64,000 bases of DNA, taken from the NCBI RefSeq assembly GCF_000721075.1, contig NZ_JOEQ01000015.1, forward strand, positions 62,001 through 126,000. Direction: 5' to 3'. The notes below the pieces were generated by a model, which was not told the DNA's origin, made no database searches, and saw only the letters and a program-made list of their open reading frames with translations. Shown here piece after piece: positions 36,480-45,141 of this stretch (positions are counted from its first letter, which is position 1; every line of letters starts with the position of its first letter). The stretch comes from Streptosporangium amethystogenes (GTDB lineage Bacteria > Actinomycetota > Actinomycetes > Streptosporangiales > Streptosporangiaceae). The position numbers were made by a program, and so were the translations under genes.

Positions 36480-36686
36480 GCTTGGGGAGTGCGGGGTGCC
36501 GGAGATGGCCTTTCCGTGGTGAACGGCGTGCTGTCTTTTCCGATGTCATATCGGGTGTCCTCAACCCGGCTCGGGTCTTCACCGCCGGGGTGAGGGCCTC
36601 CCCGGGCCATGGTCCGATCGGCCGGCGGCCGGGGTTGATAGCAACCAGGCCAATTCCGGAAATTGGCCGTTCTCTCGGCGGGAGGG

Positions 36687-37349
36687 ATGCTCGATGATGT
36701 GCTCATGATCTCTATCAGTGCCCTCGCGGGCATTGCCGCGGTAGCCCTCGGCCTGGTGCTCACCCCCGGCCCCAACATGATCTACCTGGTGTCGCGGTCC
36801 GTGACGCAGGGGCGCTGGGCCGGGCTGATCTCACTGGCGGGCGTCGCGGCGGGCTTTCTGGTCTACCTGCTGGCGGCGGCGGCCGGGATCGCCGCGATCT
36901 TCGCGATGGTGCCCGCCGTCTACGTCGCGGTCAAGCTCGCGGGCGCCGGGTATCTGCTCTGGCTGGCCTGGAAGACGGTCCGGCCCGGCGGCGGGCCGAT
37001 CTTCGCTCCCGGGACCCTCCCGGTGGACCCGCCGCGTCGGCTGTTCTCCATGGGGTTGATCACCAACCTGCTCAACCCCAAGATCGCCATTCTGTACGTG
37101 TCGGTGCTGCCTCAGCTCGTCGATCCGGCCCGGGGCGACGTCGGCACGCAGAGCCTCCTGCTGGGAGCCATCCAGATCGTCATCGCCCTGTCGGTCAACG
37201 CGATGATCGTGCTGACCGCGGGCTCGGTCGCGACCTTCCTCGGGCGGCGGCCCATCTGGATGCGCGTGCAGCGCTACCTGATGGGCGCCGTGCTCGTGGG
37301 CTTCGCCATCCGCATCGCCGGCGACCGCTCGCCCGCCGTGGCGGCCTAG
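36687..37349 (+). CDS. LysE-family amino acid/metabolite exporter
   Basis: A 220-residue integral membrane protein with six helices. ALGLVLTPGPNMIYLVSRSVTQGRWAGLISLAGVAAGFLVYLL is the RhtB/LysE signature (PGPN motif), and GLITNLLNPKIAILYVSVLPQLV follows. It exports amino acids or related metabolites; the substrate is unknown. The start is uncertain: ATG 36687 touches a GGAGGG, and ATG 36705 would match shorter family members but has no site. Confidence 0.85.
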   Translation: MLDDVLMISISALAGIAAVALGLVLTPGPNMIYLVSRSVTQGRWAGLISLAGVAAGFLVYLLAAAAGIAAIFAMVPAVYVAVKLAGAGYLLWLAWKTVRPGGGPIFAPGTLPVDPPRRLFSMGLITNLLNPKIAILYVSVLPQLVDPARGDVGTQSLLLGAIQIVIALSVNAMIVLTAGSVATFLGRRPIWMRVQRYLMGAVLVGFAIRIAGDRSPAVAA

Positions 37350-37557
37350 GGGCCGTTTCGCCGGTGCCGGCCCGTCGCGATCTCGTCCAGGCGCGCCTTG
37401 AGGTCCGGCCCGGGGTCACCTCTCCGGCACGTGGCACCCGGGCCGCCACGCGTTCACGTGTGAGTCCCGTGTCGTAGTCGGCCGCGCGGTGTGCCCGGCG
37501 GGAAACCGCCCGGATGCGGGGTGAGACGGGTCCGGCAGGGTGGCCGCGCCCCGGTTC

Positions 37558-37929
37558 TCAGCCGTGACTGAGGTCGACGACGCAGAAGACGTTGCCCTCG
37601 GGGTCGGCGAGGACCACGAAGTCGGGGTCGTCCGGGTAGAGGTCCCAGTCGACGCGTTCGGCCCCCAGTGACACCAGCCGCTCCACCTCGGACGCCTGCC
37701 CGGCGGCGTCGGGGACGAACAGGTCGAGGTGCGTCCGGGGATGCCGGCGCACCGGCGTCCTGCTGATGTCCAGTGCCAGCGGGACGCCGTCACCCTCCAT
37801 CGGAGCGATCACAGTCCAGTCGTCCCCGGTCTCGCCCTCGCGCGGCGCGTAGTCCAGCGCCCGCGTCCAGAACCCGACGGCACGTCGCATGTCGGTGACG
37901 CCCAGCACCACCTGTCCGATCCTCACCAT
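37558..37929 (-). CDS. VOC-family (glyoxalase/bleomycin resistance) protein
   Basis: A 123-residue single-chain VOC protein. RIGQVVLGVTDMRRAVGFWTRALDYAPRE begins the first module, and HLDLFVPDAAGQASEVERLVSLGAERVDWDLYPDDPDFVVLADPEGNVFCVVD closes the second, with a metal-type Glu in DPEGN. ATG 37929 gives the canonical start. Members range from glyoxalases to resistance proteins. It diverges from the FAD monooxygenase promoter region, about 320 bases apart. Confidence 0.85.
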   Translation of the reverse strand: MVRIGQVVLGVTDMRRAVGFWTRALDYAPREGETGDDWTVIAPMEGDGVPLALDISRTPVRRHPRTHLDLFVPDAAGQASEVERLVSLGAERVDWDLYPDDPDFVVLADPEGNVFCVVDLSHG

Positions 37930-38080
37930 GTGCCGATCCTGGCAGGAATTCCCGGCAGGGGGAACTCGGAGGATCCCGGCCGCGGCCGCGGCCGTTGACG
38001 CGGACACGGCCACCGGGCACGGTCGCGGCCGTGCCCCCAGAGGTGTTCCCCGGTGTTCGAGGGAAGGCACAGGTCTCTCG

Positions 38081-38126
38081 TCAACCAGGGTTGACGGAGG
38101 ATTGGTGTCAACCTATATTGACATCA
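38081..38126 (+). promoter_or_regulatory. Sigma-70 promoter with two inverted repeats upstream of FAD monooxygenase
   Basis: TTGACG (38091-38096), a 17-base spacer and TATATT (38114-38119) form a near-perfect promoter. TCAACC-AG-GGTTGA overlaps the -35, and TGTCAA, 6 bases, TTGACA overlaps the -10. Two GTTGAC-related dyads on a promoter suggest a TetR/MarR-type repressor. The untranslated leader would be about 125 bases. Confidence 0.7.
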
Positions 38127-38252
38127 CGGGCGGTGTGCGGACACCGAGACGGTTTCAACGCATGGCCGTATGCGGGCCATGGCTGTTCCGCCGACCTCCG
38201 GCGGGCGGTGTGCCATCGCGCCCGCTCCCTCATCCGACCAAGGAGGTTTGCG

Positions 38253-39809
38253 ATGTCCGTTGACGTTGTGATCACCGGTGGCGGCCCGAACGGGCTGATG
38301 CTGGCCTGTGAGCTGAGCCTGGCGGGCGTCCGCCCGGTGCTGCTGGAGCGGCTGCCGGAGCCGGGCGAGGAGCCCAGGGCCAACGGCCTGGTCGGGCAGG
38401 TGGTCCAGGTTCTCGACAGCCGGGGCCTGTACCGGCGGTTCACCGGTGCCTCACACCCCCCGGTTCCCGCGCCGTTCTTCATGTTCGGCGGCATGCACCT
38501 GGACCTGAGCACGCTGGACCCCGGCCCGCTGCACATCCTCCCGCTCCCACAGCGCCGCCTGGAGCAGCTGTTACAGGAGCGGGCGCTGGAACTCGGGGTG
38601 GAGATCCGGCGCGGCCACGAACTGGTGGACCTGGCGCAGGACGGGGACGGTGTCACGGTCGCCGTCCATGCCCCCGGCGGAGACTACGAGCTGCGCACCC
38701 GCTATCTGGTCGGCTGCGACGGAGCCCACAGCGTCGTACGGAAGCGGGCGGGTATCGGCTTTCCCGGCGTCACCGCCGAGGACATCGTGTCGCGCAGCGC
38801 CCACGCGGTCCTGCCCACCTCCGTGCTCGACCCCGCGACCGGCGAGCTGCTGCTGGCCGGGGCACGCTGGAGGCCGTTCATGATGCACCGAACCGCGCAC
38901 GGGGTGTTCGCCCTCGCGTCGTTCGAGCCGGGCGTGCACCTCGTGACCACCATGGAGTGGGGACGGCGGGAGCAGATCGACGAGCGGGTGCCGATGACCC
39001 TGGAGGAGTTGCGTGACAGCGTGCACAGGGTGCTCGGGGCCGACCTGCCGATGACCCCGCCCGCGGGTCGAGGACCCCATGTGCTCCGCCGCCTCACCAG
39101 CGGCAACACCCGCCTGGCCGACCGCTACCGCGCCGGTCGCGTGCTGGTGGCCGGGGACGCCGCGCACGTGCACTCCGCGGTCGGCGGTCCCGGGCTCAAC
39201 CTCGGCCTGCAGGATGCCGTGAACCTCGGCTGGAAACTCGCCGCCGAGGTTCACGGCTGGGCGCCGCCGGGACTGCTCGACACCTACCACGACGAACGGC
39301 ACCCCGTGGGCCGGCGGGTCGTCATGCACATCCGGGCGCAGACCGCCCTGCTCGCCCCCGGCGAGGAGGTCACCGCGCTGCGCGAACTCTTCGCCGAGCT
39401 GCTCGAACACCAGGAGAACCGGCGGCACATCGCCGAGCTCATGGCGGGTTCGGACATCCGCTATGACATGGGGAGTGCCCGTCCGGTGCCGCACCCCCTC
39501 CTCGGCCGTTCGGTACCGGATCTCTCCCTCGTCACGGACGCGGGCACCGTGCGGCTCGCGGACCTGACGCACGGCGCCCGGCCGCTCCTCCTCGACCTCG
39601 GCGGGGGCGACGAGTTGGATGAGACGGTGACGGGCTGGAAGGACCGGGTGGACGTCGTCACCGCCACTTCCAGTCGGCGGGTCCCCGCCGGGCTGCTGAT
39701 CCGCCCGGACGGCTACGTCGCCTGGACGGCCCCTGACGAGGAAACGGGCGACCCTGTGAGCTTCGGCCTGCGGGAGGCGCTGGCCACCTGGTTCGGCGTT
39801 CCCGCATAG
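38253..39809 (+). CDS. FAD-dependent monooxygenase (TetX/MhpA-like aromatic hydroxylase)
   Basis: A 518-residue class A flavoprotein hydroxylase. DVVITGGGPNGLMLACELSLAGV is the FAD Rossmann motif, LVGCDGAHSVVRKRAGIGFPG carries the DG motif, and RVLVAGDAAHVHSAVGGPGLNLGLQDAVNLGWKLA is the GD motif. A thioredoxin-like C-terminal domain is present, as in rifampicin- and polyketide-modifying enzymes. AGGAGG precedes ATG 38253. It hydroxylates an aromatic compound or drug with NAD(P)H and O2. The repeat-bearing promoter points to ligand-induced expression; no regulator is next to it. Confidence 0.9.
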   Translation: MSVDVVITGGGPNGLMLACELSLAGVRPVLLERLPEPGEEPRANGLVGQVVQVLDSRGLYRRFTGASHPPVPAPFFMFGGMHLDLSTLDPGPLHILPLPQRRLEQLLQERALELGVEIRRGHELVDLAQDGDGVTVAVHAPGGDYELRTRYLVGCDGAHSVVRKRAGIGFPGVTAEDIVSRSAHAVLPTSVLDPATGELLLAGARWRPFMMHRTAHGVFALASFEPGVHLVTTMEWGRREQIDERVPMTLEELRDSVHRVLGADLPMTPPAGRGPHVLRRLTSGNTRLADRYRAGRVLVAGDAAHVHSAVGGPGLNLGLQDAVNLGWKLAAEVHGWAPPGLLDTYHDERHPVGRRVVMHIRAQTALLAPGEEVTALRELFAELLEHQENRRHIAELMAGSDIRYDMGSARPVPHPLLGRSVPDLSLVTDAGTVRLADLTHGARPLLLDLGGGDELDETVTGWKDRVDVVTATSSRRVPAGLLIRPDGYVAWTAPDEETGDPVSFGLREALATWFGVPA

Positions 39810-39810
39810 G

Positions 39811-39963
39811 TCTTCTCGTAGGCGCTCGACCCGTCCGGCCGCGCCGGGATGCGGATCTCGACCAGCATCTCGTCGTCCGCGACCGCCGTCGTCGCGACCC
39901 GCTCCGTCTCGTGCTCGGCAGCTCGGTGCACTCCGGCCCCGCGAAGCCGTCAACGGCCACCTG
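39811..39963 (-). pseudogene. Fragment of a molybdenum-hydroxylase FAD-binding subunit (CoxM/XdhB-like)
   Basis: Two minus-strand segments in different frames join into a coherent match. VAVDGFAGPECTEL corresponds to the family's VDEFFTGPFETAL stretch. After a frameshift, ERVATTAVADDEMLVEIRIPARPDGSSAYEK matches the following LxxDEMLTEIRIP region. Only about 50 codons survive, ending at the monooxygenase stop. Clear gene debris. Confidence 0.6.
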
Positions 39964-40162
39964 AGCACTCCCCTGATTCGCGAAGGAGGCGTCGGCCGGG
40001 GTCCCGGGTGACGGTCCGGCCGCCGCGTACTTCGAGTACGGGAGCCCGCGAGGTGACCGTCGGCGCCGGCTTCCCGGGAGCGTCCGGGGTTTCGGTGAAC
40101 CGGCCTCGGCCACGGCCGGATCGCCGGCTCTCTCCGGAAGGCGCCCGCGCCGGTCGCCGGGC

Positions 40163-40699
40163 GGGGGCAACTTCCGCCGTTCGGTCACCCTGGACAAGCT
40201 CTACTGGAACGCCGACGGCACCATGCAGAAGGTCGTGCAGACCTCCGGCGGAGGGGGAGGCGGCCAGCCGCCCTCCGGTACCAACCACGCCCTCACCGCC
40301 GCCTCCACCTTGTACGTCTCTCCGTGGGAGACCCTCGGAGCGATCAACGACGGCTACGTCCCGACGAGCTCCGCCGACCACGGCCACGGCGCGTACGGCA
40401 ACTGGAACCACCAGGGGACCGAGTGGATCGAGTACCGGTGGTCCACCGCCAAGAGCGTCGGCAAGGTGGCGACCTACTGGTTCGACGACGACCAGGGCAT
40501 CGACCTGCCCGCCTCCTGCAAGGTGCAGTACTGGAACGGCAGCGCCTACGTCGACGTGCCCGGCCAGTCGGCCTGCGGCGTCACGGCGAACACCTACAAC
40601 GTCACCACGTTCACCCCGGTCTCGACCACCCGGCTGAGACTGAGCATCACCTCCAGAACCGGCTACTCGACCGGTGTCCTGGAATGGATGGCTCTCTAG
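40163..40699 (+). pseudogene. 5'-truncated secreted glycoside hydrolase fragment with F5/8-type C-terminal domain
   Basis: The frame opens in mid-protein: GGNFRRSVTLDKLYWNADGTMQKVVQT is the end of a GH43-like catalytic module (known from the RRSV...YNADGTIQKV pattern). A Gly linker and a discoidin-like carbohydrate-binding domain follow (NHALTAASTLYVSPWETLGAINDGYVPTSSADHGHGAYGNW...TTRLRLSITSRTGYSTGVLEW). No signal peptide or catalytic N-terminus precedes it. ATG 40223 could still give a 158-residue protein. It lies in a debris zone. Confidence 0.65.
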
Positions 40700-40746
40700 G
40701 AACACGCAGGCCCCCGCGTCAACCCCCCTCCGAGAGATGTGAAGCG

Positions 40747-41025
40747 ATGCCCGTCCTCTCCCGCGCCCGGCGGTCGCTGACCGCCGCCGTCACCCTGCTT
40801 CTCACCGCGACCTCGCTCACGCTCTACACCCCCGCCTCGGCGGTGCAGAGCATCGGACTGCCCACCTTCGGCGGGCCCGCGACCCCGGCCCCGCCCGTCT
40901 CGTACACGCCCGGCGGCGTCGGAGGCTTCCTCATGAAGGTGGGAAGCACCGCTCAGATCACCGAGTTCGACAAGTGGATGTTCCGTGACTGGCGGCGCCA
41001 TCTCAAGAGCCGTTACGGCCTGTGA
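40747..41025 (+). CDS. Short secreted protein, possible N-terminal fragment
   Basis: A 92-residue protein with a convincing signal peptide (residues 1-32: basic RARRS, hydrophobic AAVTLLLTATSLTL, then PASA-V). PTFGGPATPAPPVSYTPGG follows, a stretch I associate with the mature N-terminus of large secreted actinobacterial proteins, and then a charged tail ending at KSRYGL. It may be a decayed secreted gene. It lies directly after the truncated hydrolase. Confidence 0.5.
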   Translation: MPVLSRARRSLTAAVTLLLTATSLTLYTPASAVQSIGLPTFGGPATPAPPVSYTPGGVGGFLMKVGSTAQITEFDKWMFRDWRRHLKSRYGL

Positions 41026-41034
41026 GAGCTCTTC

Positions 41035-41062
41035 GGCCGGTGCCCCTTTCGGGGGCCCGGCC
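41035..41062. terminator. Hairpin between convergent genes
   Basis: GGCCGG-T-GCCCC, loop TTTC, then GGGGG-CCCGGCC form a strong interrupted stem 10 bases after the plus-strand stop and close to the stop of the minus-strand LRR gene. It could serve both transcripts. Confidence 0.55.
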
Positions 41063-41081
41063 GTCCTCCTTGTCTGCTCGC

Positions 41082-42293
41082 CTAGCCCCGCCCGATGATC
41101 CGGTCGCTGAGCCTGGCGACGAGCTGCGCGCGTACGTGCGCCGGAAGGGCGCAGCCGTGCGCGACGAGCGTGTCGAGCGAGGGCAGGTCGAGGAGCACGG
41201 CCCAGTCCTGGACGTCCTCGCAGTAGGAGACGTCGAGGTGACGGAGATCCTTCAGCGCCTGGAGCGGGGCCAGCGACCGCACGGGCGTGTTCCTGATCGA
41301 CAGGTGCTCCAGCGTGTGCAGCCCCTCGATGCCGTCCAGGCCGGTCAGCGGTGTGTGCTCCAGGTCCAGCCGGGTCAGCGAGGTGAGGGCCGAGATGTCC
41401 TCGGGGACGCGGTGCAGGCGGCTGCCGGACAGGTCGAGCTCCGTCACCCCGGCCGGTGCGGCGAGGGCCGAGAGCAGGAGCGCCGGCGGCGGGAGTATCA
41501 CCGGCCGGGGCTGGGCGAGCACCGGTGACCGCCCGGCGGCGGCCTCCTGCAGGACACGCCAGCGGTCCACCGGCTCGCCCAGCCCGCCGAGGCGGACGTA
41601 GCCCGAGGGCAGCCACGGCGCCAGCCGCTCGGCCACGATGTCGGCGCGGTCGCCGACACCGACGACACCGGCCCGCAGCAGGCCGTAGTGCTCGTACGCG
41701 TGCTCGGCGGGCACGAACAGGTCCGCCACGATGTCCCGGCCCGCGACGAGGGAGCCGTCGTTGCCGGAACAGAAGATCACTCCCGCGGCGACGGTGCCGA
41801 GCACCAGGTGGTCCGCCGCGCTGTGGATCGCGCGGGCCCGCAGGTCACCGGTCACCGCGAGATAGCTCTCCGAGACGTCGCCGTCGTCGAGGAGCCCCTC
41901 CACCACCAGCGAACCGATCACGATCAGCGGTGCCTTCACATCCAGCCAACCGGGAACGTAGGTGTCGCCGAGCCAGATGGTGGCCCGCTGCACGGTCCAC
42001 CCGGACTCGGTCCGCTCCGCGCCGTGGGGGAAGACCGAGGGCGCCTCGCCGGGAAACGCCAGCGACCACGCCTGAGCGAACAGCAGGCCGTAGACAGGAG
42101 GCATGATGTGGTGCGGCCACTCCGCGGCCTGAGCCGGTCGCCGTAGCCAGGATCCGATCGGATGCAGCTCTTCGGCGATGTCACCGAAATAGTCCAGCGC
42201 CTCCGCGCCGGCCCCGGCTCGCTGCCGGAGCACCGCCAGCGCGTCACCAAGACGCTCCGACGCCCCGGCGAAATGCTCTTCCGTCAAATCCAT
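41082..42293 (-). CDS. Beta-helix-like plus leucine-rich-repeat protein, unknown function
   Basis: A 403-residue protein. The N-terminal ~100 residues are unassigned. Residues ~111-200 (APLIVIGSLVVEGLLDDGD, YLAVTGDLRARAIHSAADHLVLGTVAAGVIFCSGNDGSLVAGRDI) have the short periodic strands of a bactofilin-like beta-helix. Residues ~280-375 hold at least four leucine-rich repeats (TELDLSGSRLHRVPEDI, TRLDLEHTPLTGLDGIEGL, EHLSIRNTPVRSLAPLQAL, RHLDVSYCEDV). Bacterial LRRs mediate protein contacts. ATG 42293 is chosen because upstream residues are low-complexity. It diverges from the MurG-like gene. Confidence 0.78.
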   Translation of the reverse strand: MDLTEEHFAGASERLGDALAVLRQRAGAGAEALDYFGDIAEELHPIGSWLRRPAQAAEWPHHIMPPVYGLLFAQAWSLAFPGEAPSVFPHGAERTESGWTVQRATIWLGDTYVPGWLDVKAPLIVIGSLVVEGLLDDGDVSESYLAVTGDLRARAIHSAADHLVLGTVAAGVIFCSGNDGSLVAGRDIVADLFVPAEHAYEHYGLLRAGVVGVGDRADIVAERLAPWLPSGYVRLGGLGEPVDRWRVLQEAAAGRSPVLAQPRPVILPPPALLLSALAAPAGVTELDLSGSRLHRVPEDISALTSLTRLDLEHTPLTGLDGIEGLHTLEHLSIRNTPVRSLAPLQALKDLRHLDVSYCEDVQDWAVLLDLPSLDTLVAHGCALPAHVRAQLVARLSDRIIGRG

Positions 42294-42507
42294 GTCACAT
42301 ACGGTACTCACCGCAACGAATGCCGTGCGCCGTTCGAGCGACGCTCCCGGATGCCGGGCGTGTCGGAGAAACCACCGGGCGCGACCGCCCGGCGACGAAG
42401 GGCAAAGTGGATCTTCACTGGGACCTCGGGTACCGTGCCCGGGGCCCGGAGAACTCCGGTGCGCCCCGCGAACACGAATCATTGTGACATCGGAAGGATG
42501 GACAGAC

Positions 42508-43680
42508 ATGGACGCCGGCAATCACCGGACCCTGCGGTTGCTCGTCACCGGAGGCGGAACCGGTGGCCACACCTACCCCGCGCTGACCACGGTCGCGGCC
42601 CTGCGCGACCACGCCGGTGCGCGGGGGCTCAGCCTGGACGTGCTCTGGGTCGGTACGGCGACCGGCCTGGAGGCCCGCATCGCGGCGGAGCACGGCATCC
42701 CGTTCCGGGCCATCAAGGCCGGGAAGCTCAGGCGCTCGTCCAACCCGCGTGAGCTGGTCACCAACCTCGTGGACATGTTCCGGATCCCTGTCGGCGTGCT
42801 CCAGGCCTTCGGTATCGCCGCCCGCTACCGCCCCGACGTGGTGCTGTCGACCGGCGGGTACGTCTGCGTGCCGCTGGGCGTCGCCTCCCGGGTGCTGGGC
42901 CGCCCGCTGGTCATGCACGAGCAGATCACCTCGCTGGGTCTGGCCAACCGCATCCTGTCGCGCTTCGCCCGGCGGATCGCGCTGACCCACCCCTCCTCGA
43001 TCGAGCACCTGCCCGCCGGGGTGCGCGACCGGGCCGTGGTCACCGGCAACCCGGTCCGTCCCCATCTGCTGCGCGGCAACGTCGACGCCGGACGGCGCCA
43101 CTTCGGGCTCTCACCCGACCTGCCCGTGGTCTACGTGACCGGCGGCGCGCAGGGCAGCCGTCAGATCAACACCATGGTCGAGACGATCCTGCCCGAACTG
43201 CTGGCCAGGGCGCAGGTGCTCCACCAGTGCGGCCCCGACTGGATCGGTCAGCTCACCCGTACCGCCGAGGGGCTTCCCGAGCGGCTGCGCGATCGTTACC
43301 ACCCTGTGCCGTACGTCGGCGCGGAGCTGGCCGACGTGTTCGCCGCGGCCGATGTCGTGGTCTCCCGAAGTGGCGCGGGCACCGTCGCCGAGCTGACCGC
43401 CGTGGGCAAGGCGTCCGTCCTCATCCCCCTGGTGCCCTCCGCCGCCGACGAGCAGCGTCAGAACGCCCGCTATCTCGCCGAGGCGGGTGCCGCCCGGGCA
43501 CTGCTGGAGAACGGTCCGACCGCCGAGGCGCTCCTGGCCGAGTTGGACGCGCTCCTGCGGGATCCGGGCGCTCGGGCCGCCATGGCCGGCGCCGCGGGCT
43601 CCCTCGGCCGTGTCGACGCCGCCGACGCGCTGGCCCTGGTGCTCCTGGAGGAGGCGAGGGTGGACGGCAAGGCAGGCTGA
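42508..43680 (+). CDS. MurG-like UDP-GlcNAc:lipid I glycosyltransferase paralogue (GT28)
   Basis: A 390-residue family 28 glycosyltransferase. G16-H21 (GGTGGH) is the diphosphate-binding loop, RPDVVLSTGGYVCVPLGVASRVLGRPLVMHEQITSLGLANRIL is the acceptor half, and GGAQGSRQINTMV with VVSRSGAGTVAELTAVGKASVLIPLVPSAADEQRQNARYL binds UDP-GlcNAc. In MurG this adds GlcNAc to lipid I at the inner membrane face. The gene is outside any mur/fts cluster, with none of the cell-division neighbours, so it is probably a second copy, perhaps for a natural product or resistance (compare vancomycin-type loci). ATG 42508 follows GGAAGGA. Confidence 0.87.
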   Translation: MDAGNHRTLRLLVTGGGTGGHTYPALTTVAALRDHAGARGLSLDVLWVGTATGLEARIAAEHGIPFRAIKAGKLRRSSNPRELVTNLVDMFRIPVGVLQAFGIAARYRPDVVLSTGGYVCVPLGVASRVLGRPLVMHEQITSLGLANRILSRFARRIALTHPSSIEHLPAGVRDRAVVTGNPVRPHLLRGNVDAGRRHFGLSPDLPVVYVTGGAQGSRQINTMVETILPELLARAQVLHQCGPDWIGQLTRTAEGLPERLRDRYHPVPYVGAELADVFAAADVVVSRSGAGTVAELTAVGKASVLIPLVPSAADEQRQNARYLAEAGAARALLENGPTAEALLAELDALLRDPGARAAMAGAAGSLGRVDAADALALVLLEEARVDGKAG

Positions 43681-43915
43681 ACCGGTGGGCCCATCGGTGA
43701 AGAAGCTCGGAGCCCGTCCATGAGACGCGCCGAGAACGCGGGGTCGGAGAGGTGACCGGCCGTGGGGCGGTCGCCTTGGGGTGATGTGGGGCGGATCGGC
43801 GGCGGTACCGGATCGGCTGGTCGCCGAGTCGGCGCCGCCGCGGGACGGGTTCGCCGTCGTCGGGGATCCAGGCCCTTGGGCGTGGGGTGGGAGGGGGCGG
43901 TCATCGGGCTCTGAT

Positions 43916-43929
43916 TGTTAGCGCTACCA
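43916..43929. promoter_or_regulatory. LacI-family operator (distal)
   Basis: TGTTAGCGCTACCA matches the actinobacterial LacI box TGTTAGCGCTAACA at 13 of 14 positions. It lies 170 bases before the LacI start. Confidence 0.7.
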
Positions 43930-44035
43930 GCTGGGGCGTCAAGAGTATCCGGTGTCACGATTCGGGAAGAACCTCCGGTTGGAAGGGGAAATCCAGCTAG
44001 CTGGGCAGAGCGGAGAAAAGGTGTCTTCCTCGGTA

Positions 44036-44062
44036 TTGACAGGTTCGGTGTTATCGCAAACA
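44036..44062 (+). promoter_or_regulatory. -35 element overlapped by proximal LacI-family operator
   Basis: TTGACA at 44036-44041 is followed at 44049-44062 by TGTTATCGCAAACA, 12 of 14 matches to the LacI box. The box covers the expected spacer. The -10 is not obvious. Autoregulation of the LacI/binding-protein pair is likely. Confidence 0.55.
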
Positions 44063-44097
44063 CTCTGGTAACCCCAGCGAAACATGGCGAGGAACCC

Positions 44098-45129
44098 ATG
44101 ACACCGAGCTCCGACGACGGCAGGGCACGGACCAGACCGGCGGTGCTCGACGACGTCGCCGAGCTCGCCGGGGTCTCCGCCATGACCGTGTCGCGAGCGC
44201 TGAACGCGCCCGACAGGGTGCGCCCCGAGACCCGGGCGCGCGTCATGGCGGCGGTGAACAAGCTCGGCTACCGGCCCAACCCGGCCGCGCGCCAGCTCGT
44301 CACGGGTCGCTCGGGCGTACTCGGCGTGGTCAGCTTCGACACCACCCTGTACGGGCCCGCCTCCACGCTCTACGCGATCGAGCAGGCGGCCAGGCAGAAC
44401 GACTACGTGGTCAACATCGCCAGCCTCGGCGCGCTGAATCGCAGGTCGATCGGTGAGGGGGTCGAGCGGCTGCGCGCGCAGTCGGTCGACGGCATCGTCA
44501 TCGTCGCCCCCCACGAGTCGGCCGCCGACGGCCTGCGCCACCTCTCGCCCGGTCTCCCGGTGGTGGCGGTGGACGCCGGGGAGGACATCCCGGTCCCCGT
44601 CGTCATGGTCGACCAGCGCGGTGGCGCCGTACGGGCGACGCGACACCTGCTGAGCCTCGGCCACGAGACGGTCTGGCACCTGTCCGGCCCTCCCAACTGG
44701 ATTGATGCCAGGGGACGGGTCGAGGGGTGGCGATCCGTTCTGGAGGCCGAGGGGCGGTCGGTGCCCGAGGCGGCGGCCGGTGACTGGAGTGCCTACTCCG
44801 GCTACCGGCTCGGTAAGCGGCTGGCCGACGATCCGTCGGTCACGGCGGTCTTCGTGGCCAACGACCAGATGACCCTGGGGGTGCTGCGGGCCCTGCGCGA
44901 GGCCGGCCGGCGCGTCCCCGAGGACGTGAGTGTGGTGGGCTTCGACGACGTGCCCGAGGCCGCCTACTTCTGGCCGCCGCTGACGACGGTCAGGCAGAAC
45001 TTCGGCGAGGTCGGCCGGCACGCTTTCCGGCTGCTACTCGACCGTATCCAGGGCACCGAGCAAGAAGGCCCGCGCATTGTGGAACCCGAACTGGTGGTCA
45101 GGGAGAGCAGCGGTCCCGCCCCCCACTGA
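44098..45129 (+). CDS. LacI-family transcriptional regulator
   Basis: A 343-residue repressor. The HTH is AVLDDVAELAGVSAMTVSRALNAPDRVRPETRARVMAAVNKLGYRPNPAARQL with its hinge helix, and the effector domain is VLGVVSFDTTLYGPASTLYAIEQAA to VVGFDDVPEAAYFWPPLTTVRQNF. ATG 44098 is behind GCGAGGA. Thirteen bases separate it from the sugar-binding lipoprotein, so both form one operon under the boxes described. The effector is probably the sugar that the neighbour binds. Confidence 0.92.
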   Translation: MTPSSDDGRARTRPAVLDDVAELAGVSAMTVSRALNAPDRVRPETRARVMAAVNKLGYRPNPAARQLVTGRSGVLGVVSFDTTLYGPASTLYAIEQAARQNDYVVNIASLGALNRRSIGEGVERLRAQSVDGIVIVAPHESAADGLRHLSPGLPVVAVDAGEDIPVPVVMVDQRGGAVRATRHLLSLGHETVWHLSGPPNWIDARGRVEGWRSVLEAEGRSVPEAAAGDWSAYSGYRLGKRLADDPSVTAVFVANDQMTLGVLRALREAGRRVPEDVSVVGFDDVPEAAYFWPPLTTVRQNFGEVGRHAFRLLLDRIQGTEQEGPRIVEPELVVRESSGPAPH

Positions 45130-45141
45130 AAGAGAGAAACC

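Larger units (their letters stand above)
43681..44097. other. Regulatory spacer upstream of LacI regulator
   Basis: About 417 bases without a supported gene. The first half is GC-rich and featureless. The second half, from 43911, is AT-richer and carries two LacI-type boxes and a TTGACA, described separately. Confidence 0.6.
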
